Source: Streptomyces sclerotialus (GTDB lineage: Bacteria; Actinomycetota; Actinomycetes; Streptomycetales; Streptomycetaceae). From it: 64,000 bases of DNA. The notes below the pieces were generated by a model that was given only the letters and a program-made list of their open reading frames with translations, searched no databases and was not told the origin of the DNA. The stretch covers positions 198,582 to 262,581 of the forward strand of contig JODX01000018.1 of the NCBI GenBank assembly GCA_000719105.1. The letters run 5' to 3'. Positions within the stretch are counted from its first letter, which is position 1. Each line of letters opens with the position of its first letter. Positions 26,902-35,000 of this stretch are shown here, piece by piece. The position numbers were made by a program, and so were the translations under genes.

Positions 26902-28988
26902 GCGCCGACGCGGACGCGTCCTCCGGACCGTACGACCCGGACGCAGACAGCCGACCGGATGCAGGGAACTTGTACCGCGACAATCAACAACGGCTGGACA
27001 AGGGCCTGGCGGTCATGGGTGTCGTGCGTGACATCCACATGACGTTCAACGAGGTATCGCCCGACGAGGATGCCACGAACAGGGTCGTCAAGCCCCGCCT
27101 GCGGGAGGGGCCGTATCCCGCGGAAGACGTGTACGCCCGTTTGCACGGGTTCGTCGAACCACCGTCGTATGCGCAGTGCCGCAAGGTACTGGACAACAGC
27201 TGCATCCTGTTGTTGAGGGCCGGCAGTGGCACAGGTGCGAGCACCACCGCGTTCGCACTGCTGGAAGAGCGGTACGGAGCCGACGGCATTACCGGCCTCG
27301 ACGCGCCGGACGACCTCTCGCGGTGGAGCCCTACGGGCCGACGAGGCTATCTGCTGCAAGGGCTGTCCCCGGCGGCCGCCGATTCGCTCGGCGAAGTCGC
27401 GCTGAACGACCTGGCCGGGAAACTGCGCCGAGCCGGGGCCCGTCTGGTGATCACCGTACGGGCGGAGGCGGCGCTCTCCGGAGACACGGCGCCCTGGCAG
27501 GTCGTGCACCATCCGCCCTCGTCAGCCACCGTGGCGAAGAAGCGCCTGGACCTGATGACCACGGACGGTGCTCTTACCTCTGAGCAGAGGACCGCCGCGC
27601 TGCGGCAGCTCGCCTCGGCCGACTTCGTCGCTCACCTGAACGATCATGGGATGCCGCAGGACGGTGTCGACGTAGCGGATGCGCTGTGTGATCTCGTCGT
27701 GTCGGGAAGGTCCGCTGCCTCCGTACTGGGAGATCTACAGACCGGCAGTCCCGCCGCGGCTCATGAAGCGCTGGCGGAGGCGTGCGACCGAGCCGATCGG
27801 CTCGCCCTGATGGCGACGATCGCGCTGTTGCCCGGACTGGACCGCACCGTCATCGAAAAGTTCAGCGCGATCCTGCGCCCCCTCATTGACGAACGCGGCG
27901 GCCCGCCGGCATCCGCCGCGACCGTGCCACCGCAGCGTACCGGTACAGGCGAGACGGTTACCGAGCGGTCGCAGACGCGCCGGGATGTCCTCGGGCCGGC
28001 CTTCGAGCACCGGCTGGAAGCCGTTGGCGCCCGCCTGCTGCCGCTCCGACACGATGCAGCGCAGCCCTACCCGGTCCAACCGGTCGTCTTCTCCGGCCGA
28101 CACCGCGCGGAAGCGCTGCTGCGTTGCCTGTGGCTGTCCTACGAGGGCATGGCGGACCTGCTGTGGAACACCCTGGACCAAGCTCCCCACTACTCCGGTG
28201 TCGAACCGGCGGCGGGACAGGCGATCGGAAAGACACTGATCCATGCGACGGGTCCGGACACGTTCCGCCAGTTGTATCCCTTCGCCGCGTCGGTCAGACG
28301 CCGGCACCGCCGTCTGGTGGCCTACGCGCTGGGGGAAATGGCCGAGCACCCCGCCTTCAGTGGTCCGGTGCGGGAGCAGTTGCGGCGCTGGAGCCGGGCC
28401 GCCTCCGTCCCTCTGCGCTGCACCGTGGCCGAGACTTGTGCCGGCAGCTTCGGCCTGGCCCGCCCCGGCGTCGCCCTGCAATCACTGGACGCCGTGCTCG
28501 ATCGGTCGGCCGGGGAACTGGATCCCGTACTGAAGTCCGCAGTGTCCTTCGCGCTCAGCACCCTTCTGTCGGAAAGCGCCAACCGCAAGCCCGTCCTCGA
28601 TCAACTGCGGGAGTGGCAGGAAGCCGGTGCGGGTACAGCGCGCCACACTCTGGCAGTGCACGTCATCGAGTCGATGAGCCTTGCGGCGTTTCCCCGGCCC
28701 CCTGCGCCGAGCGCGGGGCGCACGCGTCTGGCCGACCTGCTTCCGGACCATTTCGACGAGATCTTCGCTCTCGTGGTCACAGCCCTGAACGACCCCGCCA
28801 CCCACGAGTCGATGGCAGCGGGTCTGTCCCTGATCGAGAACGACCCCGACCTACGGCAGCGCGCCGCCTTCCCGCACTTCCTTGCCGCACTGGCCGCCAC
28901 GGCCCGCGCCCACCGTGGCGTCCTGCGGTTCGTCCTGCGCCGTCACCGCACCCGTACGGCCTCCACAGCAGAAGGGCTCACCGCATGA
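26898..28988 (+). CDS. P-loop-like (STAND/AAA-like) protein of the cyclase operon
   Basis: A 696-residue protein of no named family that I recognise. The first 33 residues are acidic and disordered, followed by DKGLAVMGVVRDIHMTF (34-50), which matches the tail motif of the preceding cyclase. A short linker leads to an NTPase-like domain with a glycine-rich loop AGSGTGASTT (108-117) after the strand CILLLR, and a later strand ARLVITVR. The loop lacks the Walker A lysine, so ATP hydrolysis is doubtful. The C-terminal 400 residues are helical and repeat-like (YALGEMAEHPAFSG, VPLRCTVAETCAGS), as in sensors of STAND-type immune proteins. It is translationally coupled on both sides. It may sense the trigger or regulate the cyclase. 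Confidence 0.75.
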   Translation: MSADADASSGPYDPDADSRPDAGNLYRDNQQRLDKGLAVMGVVRDIHMTFNEVSPDEDATNRVVKPRLREGPYPAEDVYARLHGFVEPPSYAQCRKVLDNSCILLLRAGSGTGASTTAFALLEERYGADGITGLDAPDDLSRWSPTGRRGYLLQGLSPAAADSLGEVALNDLAGKLRRAGARLVITVRAEAALSGDTAPWQVVHHPPSSATVAKKRLDLMTTDGALTSEQRTAALRQLASADFVAHLNDHGMPQDGVDVADALCDLVVSGRSAASVLGDLQTGSPAAAHEALAEACDRADRLALMATIALLPGLDRTVIEKFSAILRPLIDERGGPPASAATVPPQRTGTGETVTERSQTRRDVLGPAFEHRLEAVGARLLPLRHDAAQPYPVQPVVFSGRHRAEALLRCLWLSYEGMADLLWNTLDQAPHYSGVEPAAGQAIGKTLIHATGPDTFRQLYPFAASVRRRHRRLVAYALGEMAEHPAFSGPVREQLRRWSRAASVPLRCTVAETCAGSFGLARPGVALQSLDAVLDRSAGELDPVLKSAVSFALSTLLSESANRKPVLDQLREWQEAGAGTARHTLAVHVIESMSLAAFPRPPAPSAGRTRLADLLPDHFDEIFALVVTALNDPATHESMAAGLSLIENDPDLRQRAAFPHFLAALAATARAHRGVLRFVLRRHRTRTASTAEGLTA

Positions 28989-29893
28989 CCGACCCGCTCA
29001 TTACACCGCTGCAGTCCTCGCCGGTCTGGCAGCTTTTCCGCCTCCGCTTCGGTTCCCCGGACGACCGGGCCCTGGTCTTCCTGGCGGACGACGGCGACGA
29101 CGCGATGGTGCCACCGCGCGGTGGTGACTACTGGGGCTACCCGCGGCCGACGGCGCGCGAGGTCCGTCAGGGAATCTTCTCCGGCGCCATGTGGGTGTCG
29201 CTCGTGGAGCGGCGGATGTCCGTCGACATGCGGCGCAGACCGCCGGAGCCCCCTGCCCGCTACGGGGTCGCCTGGAAGGTCAGCAATCCCGTCAACGTGG
29301 CAAGGAACCGGATCACTGAGGAGCACGCCCGGGATCTCATCGTCGATCACATCAGCCGCAACGCCACCCTGCCCGGCGACGCCGACCCGTTACGCAAGCC
29401 ACCGCCCCACCTGGGTACGGCCGAGATCGAACCCCCCGACAGCCCTCAGGTGATCGGTGATTCCGGTCTCACCTACTGGTTCCTGGACCCGCCTGCCGCA
29501 CTTCGGCCCACACCCGGCGCCGGCGCGGAACCCGTCCTGCCGCCAGGCTTCGGCGAAGCCCACCGCGAGGCGTACCGCTTCTACCGGGAGGTCGTCGCGG
29601 GCGGTCCCGTCGGTCTGGCAGCCCTTTGGCTGTTGCACCGGCCGGAGCAGGCAAAAGACGTGCTCGACTGGACGGTGACCCACCGCGACCTCCTCTCTGA
29701 CCCTGACAGCTGGGAGCGCACCCTGGCGGCGACACTCCAGTCATTGACACCCGAGGACCGGGGCTTCGTGGGAGTCAACCTGGCGCGCGTCCTCAGCGAC
29801 GTGGGCGTCCCGCAGGGCGACGAGGTGCTGCGCCGGATCGGTGGCACCGGCGCTGCGGGGGACGGGGACGAACCGTACGGGAACCGGCTGTGA
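28985..29893 (+). CDS. Unknown protein of the cyclase/PycTM operon
   Basis: The 302-residue protein starts with an ATG overlapping the previous stop and overlaps the next GTG, so it is firmly part of the operon. I do not recognise the family. The N-terminal half is mixed alpha/beta with a strand-rich segment MWVSLVERRMSVDMRR followed by YGVAWKVSNPVNVARNR and a helix EEHARDLIVDHISRN. That V-x-W-x-V-x-N-P pattern recalls band-7/SPFH strands, a weak resemblance only. A Pro-rich linker follows, then a helical C-terminus (EAYRFYREVVAGGPVG, DRGFVGVNLARVLSDVG). There are no transmembrane helices or signal peptide. Possible roles are an adaptor between the P-loop protein and the membrane effector, or a second effector. 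Confidence 0.7.
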   Translation: MTDPLITPLQSSPVWQLFRLRFGSPDDRALVFLADDGDDAMVPPRGGDYWGYPRPTAREVRQGIFSGAMWVSLVERRMSVDMRRRPPEPPARYGVAWKVSNPVNVARNRITEEHARDLIVDHISRNATLPGDADPLRKPPPHLGTAEIEPPDSPQVIGDSGLTYWFLDPPAALRPTPGAGAEPVLPPGFGEAHREAYRFYREVVAGGPVGLAALWLLHRPEQAKDVLDWTVTHRDLLSDPDSWERTLAATLQSLTPEDRGFVGVNLARVLSDVGVPQGDEVLRRIGGTGAAGDGDEPYGNRL

Positions 29894-30417
29894 TCTCCCG
29901 CCGCCTGCTTCCCGCCCGCCGGCCACCGGACGGGACCGAGCCGCAGGACGTAATGGCACTGTCACGCGAACTGATCGCCCATAACCACGCCGAGATAGGC
30001 CGCGCCGACGGTAAAGCCGCCGTGCTGCTCGCCACCGGGGGATCGCTGCTCGGACTCCTCCTGGTACGCCACCCGTCCGACGCGCTCTGGGCCCAGTGGC
30101 TGTGGTGGACGGCAACAGCCACCACAGCCGTGGCCCTCCTGCTTCTCCTGGCGGCGCTTCTGCCTCGTCACGGAGCAGGAGCCAGGAACAGCTCCCGGAT
30201 CCTCGCCTACTACGAGGACGTGGTCCGGGCGGACAAGCGTGCCCAACTGTCCTCCGAACTCCTCGCGAGCACTTCTGACCCGTACGCCCGCCTGCTCCGC
30301 GCACTGACGGGGACCAGTCGTATCGCTCGCACGAAGAACAGGTGCGTGCACAGTGCCGTCCTCATGCTGTTGCCGGCGGTCGCCGTCGTGAGTGCGGTAC
30401 CGCTCACTGGCGCATGA
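29890..30417 (+). CDS. pycTM: Pycsar effector-like membrane protein (PycTM, DUF5706 type)
   Basis: A 175-residue protein starting at GTG 29890, overlapping the previous stop by 4 bases. It begins with a helix ELIAHNHAEIGRADGKAA (28-44) and a first transmembrane helix (about 44-60). A second hydrophobic segment runs at about 70-91 (ATATTAVALLLLLAALL), then a cytoplasmic helical stretch, and a last transmembrane helix at about 155-173. The pattern of an Asp-x-Lys-Ala just before the first membrane helix followed by LLATGGSLLGLLL is characteristic of PycTM effectors. These open or disrupt the inner membrane when a cyclic pyrimidine nucleotide is made during phage infection. Placement at the end of a cyclase operon supports this. 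Direct toxicity is inferred. Confidence 0.82.
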   Translation: MISRRLLPARRPPDGTEPQDVMALSRELIAHNHAEIGRADGKAAVLLATGGSLLGLLLVRHPSDALWAQWLWWTATATTAVALLLLLAALLPRHGAGARNSSRILAYYEDVVRADKRAQLSSELLASTSDPYARLLRALTGTSRIARTKNRCVHSAVLMLLPAVAVVSAVPLTGA

Positions 30418-30968
30418 TGCACTTCTGGTCCTTTGCTGCCAGCAGCTACCCGGCGTGAAGAACGAGGTTCGTCCGCGGTCGGTGAAGTGCTTCGCGGTGA
30501 GAGTGCGGCGGGCAGGGGCAAGGACTACGGCTCCTCCCTCGATGCGGTACTCGAAGAAGCGTCGAGTGGCTCCGAGTCGACGACGCGGAATGGCCCTGCA
30601 CCCTCGGGTGGGCTCAAACATCGAGTCGGGGACTGTCTCGGAACGTCTGCTTGGGCCTCGGAGCGGCGACCTTTCGCCGCAGCATCGCGACCTCGTGCCG
30701 CAGCTACGAGTATCTCCGTGTCCTTCGCCGCGGTGGATCTGCACGGAAGCAATAGCCACGCGAGAGGCCGTGCGCAGTTCGTCCTCCCGGACGATGCACG
30801 GTCGGCCTCCCGTGATCCGGGCGCAGGCGGATTTCGAACCTGCTGCTCCGCAGGCACGATTCGGCCAGCCGCTGTGTACGCATTCAGCTCCGACGGAACC
30901 CCTTGCGGGTGTGCAGCGTCCAGCTACACAGTTGAGGTTGCTGATGGAACGGGGAAACGGGGGCCCTT
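30418..30968 (-). mobile_element. Decayed IS transposase remnant (integrase-core type)
   Basis: No intact gene lies in these 550 bases. On the minus strand around 30660-30770 one frame gives AAKDTEILV and the next gives HEVAMLRRKVAAPRPKQTF. Together these rebuild the N-terminal AKDxEILVLRHEVAVLRRxV signature of the transposase family whose intact member sits at 55851-56915. A short indel separates the halves and the catalytic core is absent. It sits directly upstream of RHS locus 1. Confidence 0.6.
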
Positions 30969-31376
30969 GTGCTGTCGGAGGACGTCGAGGACGCGGACAC
31001 GGCACTGGCCCAGGTGCAGGCCGTCCTGGGAGAGTTCCGCAGGTCCCTGATGCTGGTGCCGATCCGGGACGGCGGCATCCTCACAGGGGACCAGGGCGGT
31101 CTTCGCTGGGTCTACGCGTTCACTGACCTGGACACGTTGACGGCGTTCGCGCAGATGCGGGGTGAGGGCGGCCGGTGGGAGTTCCGGCGTGTGTACGGTG
31201 CCCGCCTGCTGGACGAGACCCTCGCGGAGATCGGCGTGCCGTGCGGTGTCGCGGTGGACGTGGGCAGTGAGGGGGCGTTCCTGCTGCCTCCGGCGCAGGG
31301 CATTGTGCCCGGTCACGTGGCGGTGACCGATGACGCGGACCAGTCGGGTCAGTCGGGCCAGGGGGCGTCGTCGTGA
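30969..31376 (+). CDS. SseB-like protein of RHS locus 1
   Basis: A 135-residue protein starting at GTG. The fold pattern with VLVP-like strand SLMLVPIRDGGIL, then GGLRWVYAFTDLDTLTAFA, ARLLDETL and GVAVDVGSEGAFLLPP matches the SseB N-terminal domain family. A close paralogue occupies the same place in RHS locus 2 (48445). The last 15 residues are Ser/Gly/Gln-rich. The stop overlaps the next GTG by 4 bases, so it is translated with the WXG-like and RHS proteins. Its role may be as a chaperone or accessory factor for secretion of the toxin. That is inferred from context, because SseB domains have no known catalytic activity. Confidence 0.82.
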   Translation: MLSEDVEDADTALAQVQAVLGEFRRSLMLVPIRDGGILTGDQGGLRWVYAFTDLDTLTAFAQMRGEGGRWEFRRVYGARLLDETLAEIGVPCGVAVDVGSEGAFLLPPAQGIVPGHVAVTDDADQSGQSGQGASS

Positions 31377-32005
31377 GTGGCTACAAGTTTGATCCGGAGT
31401 CCGCCCGGCAGGTCGAGCGCGGCCTGACCGATGCGATCAACGAGCTGGAGGAGACGGGCTACTTCTCGGTCACCGCGCAGCAGGGGCACGGGTTCCAGTT
31501 CCTGACCATGTCGGGGATGGAGATGGGGTCCGGCGAACTGGCGGACGCGTTCGGCCAGTTCTGTGGCCGCTGGGCGCTGGCGGTCCATTCGAAGATGCAG
31601 GACGCGAACGACATCGCGCGGAAGCTGGGCCTGGCGGCGGGGCTGTACCACGAGCAGGAGGAGTACGTGGTCGGCTCGCTGAAGGAGGCTGCGGTCACCG
31701 CCGGTTCGTACAACCCGCAGCAGGGCATCGCCGAGGGGGACAAGGCGGGGGACAAGTCGTGGGGCGAGGTGTGGGACGCCACCCGGCCACGCATGTCGGA
31801 GACCGGTTCCCTGCAGCCGGACTGGGGCGCGATGGGCGACCAGTGGAAGCAGGTCGGCGAGGACTTCGCCACCTGGCCGTGGCAGGACGTGGCCGGCCCG
31901 GCCGGGCAGGACCGCAGTGACTGGCAGTGGGACGGACCGCCGCCCGAGAACGGGCACCAGGGCGGCCAGGGCGATCAGGCGGGCGACGGCAACGGGGGGA
32001 AGTAG
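31373..32005 (+). CDS. WXG/ESX-like small partner protein of RHS locus 1
   Basis: A 210-residue protein beginning GYKFDPESARQVERGLTDAIN, a helical region resembling the ESX/WXG secretion partners of actinomycetes. A long second helix pair is visible at about 55-100 (FGQFCGRWALAVHSKMQDANDIARKLGL). The C-terminus is disordered and Gly/Gln-rich after WQWDGPPPE. It shares length, motif order and operon position with the 48882 protein of locus 2 (AGLYHEQE and the DWQWxGPP tail are in both). It probably pairs with the WXG domain at the N-terminus of the adjacent RHS protein for type VII-like export. Four-base overlap with the SseB-like gene and a 3-base gap to the RHS gene indicate one operon. Confidence 0.82.
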   Translation: MSGYKFDPESARQVERGLTDAINELEETGYFSVTAQQGHGFQFLTMSGMEMGSGELADAFGQFCGRWALAVHSKMQDANDIARKLGLAAGLYHEQEEYVVGSLKEAAVTAGSYNPQQGIAEGDKAGDKSWGEVWDATRPRMSETGSLQPDWGAMGDQWKQVGEDFATWPWQDVAGPAGQDRSDWQWDGPPPENGHQGGQGDQAGDGNGGK

Positions 32006-32008
32006 GCC

Positions 32009-35000
32009 GTGGGGCTGGGGGACTTCATCGGCGACGTCACCGGGGCGGTCAAGCACGGTGCGTCGGCTGTCGGGGACGGGATCGAGTGGGCCGGGGGCAA
32101 GGCCGCCGACGGCCTGGACGCGGTGGGACTGGAGGGTGCGGCCGAGGGCGTACGGGACGGATCCGAGTGGACGGCGGACAAGCTCGGCGCGGACGTCGCC
32201 GAGCGGCAGCTCGGCCAGACCGAGGACCCGAAGGAGATCATTCACGGTGACGCGGAGAAGCTGACGGACCGGGCGGAGCATCTGCGGGACTTCTTCAAGG
32301 CGTTCGACCGGCTGGGCACCGGGATGAAGGGCCTGGACGTCCACGGTTGGGAGGGCGAGGCCGGGGACGCGTTCCGGGCCGAGTTCGAGCCGCAGCCGAA
32401 GTTCTGGCTCTCCGCCGCCGACGCCTGTGAGGAGGCGGCGAAGGCGCTGGTGCAGTACGCCTCCACGGTGCAGTGGGCCCAGGGGCAGGCCAAGGAGGCC
32501 GTCGCGCTCTTCAAGCAGGCCAAGGCTGCGTCGGAGAAGGCGGTGGCCGACTACAACGCGACAGCGGACGAGTGGAACCGGAAGAACGAGGCCGGGCAGG
32601 CCCCCGGCCCCCGGCCCGCGCCGTTCCAGGACCCGGGCAAGGCCGGTCTGGAGCGGGCGCAGCACATGGTGGACGAGGCCCGCCACCAGCGGGACGACGC
32701 CGCCCGCCGGGCCAAGGACACCATGACGGGCCTGGTGCGGCTGGCGCCGGAGCCGCCGGGCGGCTGGGACCTGGTGAAGTCCATGGGCCGGGACATGGCC
32801 GAGGGACTGGCCCTCAACAGCATGCACATGTCGATGGGGGCGCTGAAGGCCCTGGGCGAGACGGCCGGCCTGGTACGGATGCTCAACCCCACCGACCCGT
32901 ACAACCTGACCCACCCCGGCCAGTACCTCCAGAACGCCAACGGCGTCCTCACCGGCCTCGCCTCCACCGTCGCCCACCCCGAACGCCTGGTGGGCATCGT
33001 GAAGAACCAGAACTGGCGCGACCCCGCCGAAGCCCTCGGCAGCATCGCCATCGACCTCATCGGCGGCAAAGGCGCGGGCGGCGCCGCCAAAGGCGGCCTC
33101 AAAGGGGCGGTCAAGAGTGGTGTGAAGGAGGCCGTCGAGCAGGGCGCGAAGCAAACCGCCCGCAAGTCCGTCAAGGAACGCCTCGGCGACCTCGCCCGGG
33201 ACCTGAACTGCAAAGTCCTGCGCAACGAGCCGGTCGACATGGCCACCGGCCGCATGGTGCTGCCGCAGACCGACGTCACCCTCCCCGGTAGCCTCCCGCT
33301 GGAGTTCACCCGCACCTTCGAGTCCGCCTACCGCAACGGCGGCTGGTTCGGCCCCGCCTGGGCCTCCACCATCGACGAACGCCTCGAAATCGACGCCGAA
33401 GGCGTCCTCCACGTCGCCGCCGACGGCAGTGTCCGTGCGTACCCGCATCCAGTTCCTGGCCTGCCGGTCACTCCGGTGCAGGGCATTCCGTGGTCACTGG
33501 AGCGGCACCCCGACGGCTCCTACGAGCTGACCGACCCCGTCACACGCACCACCCGCACCTTCGAGCCGCCGGCCGGCACCGCACTCGGCGGCGACGGCAC
33601 CGCGCGACTCGCCCTCCTGTCCGATCGCCTCGGGAACTGGATCTCCGTCGACTGGGACCCCCTCGGCCGGCCTCACTCCATGACCCACTCCGGCGGCTAC
33701 GAGCTCCGCTTCATCTGCACCACCGGCCGCATCACCCGTCTCTCGCTCACCACACCCGACGGACCCGTACGGCTGCGCACCTACGCGTATAACGATCGCG
33801 GCTTCCTCACCTCCGTGGCCGACGCGGACTACCGCCCCACCCGGTACCAGGCCGACGAACGGGGCCGCATCGTCGCCTGGACCGACAGCAACGGCCGCTC
33901 GTTCTCGTACACCTACGACGACGCAGACCGGTGTGTCCAGCACGAGGGCGAGGCCGGTCACCTGCGGGCCCGCTTCGAGTACGGGCTGGACAGCCCCGAG
34001 CCGGGGTGCACGACGACGCGGGTCACCGACTCCCTCGGCCACATCTCCCTGTTCACCGTCGACTCCGAGTTGAGGATCGTCGCCGAGACCGACCGCGCGG
34101 GGCGGACCACCCGTACGACGTACGACGACCGGCACCGCCCCCTGACCGTCACCGACCTCCTCGGCGCCACGACGAGCTACACCTACGACGACCTGGGCCG
34201 GCCTCTGAGCATCGAGCGCCCCGACGGCACCACCGCCTCCGTCACGTACGACGAGGACGGCAACCCGGTCGAGACGCGGGACCCGGGCGGGGCCGTCACC
34301 CGCCGCACGTACGACGAGGCCGGCCGGCTGACCGGCACGGTGCGGCCCGACGGCAGCACCACCGCCCTGGCGTACGACGAGCAAGGTCACCTGGCCGCGG
34401 TCACCGACCCGCTGGGTTGGACATTGCGTGTCGAGAGCAACGCCGCCGGGCTGCCCGTTCGCGTGACGGACCCGCTCGGTTCCACCGTCACGTACGTGCG
34501 CGACGCCTTCGGCCGGCCGGCCACGGTGACCGACCCACTGGGCAACGTCACCCGCATGAGTTGGACGGCGGACGGCAGGCTCGCCCGGCGCACCGGCCCG
34601 GACGGAGCCGTCGAGTCCTGGGAGTGGGACGGCGAAGGCAACCTGATCCGCTACACCGATCCCGTCGGCGGCATCACGGAGTACACGTACACCCACTTCG
34701 ACCTCCTCGAAGCCCGCACCGAACCGGACGGCAGCCGGCACGAGTTCCACTACGACACCGAACTCCGGCTGCGCCAAGTCACCAACCCGCAAGGCCTGAC
34801 CTGGGACTACGAGTACGATCCCAGCGGCCTCGTCACGGCCGAACGCGACTTCGACGGCCGCCTTCTCGTCTACGCCCACGACGAAGCCGGGCGCCTGCGA
34901 CAGCGGGCGAACCCCATGGGCCAGACCGTCTCCTACAAACGCGACCTGCTCGGCCGCGTCACCGCCAAGAACGCCGCCGGCGACGAAACCCACTACACCT

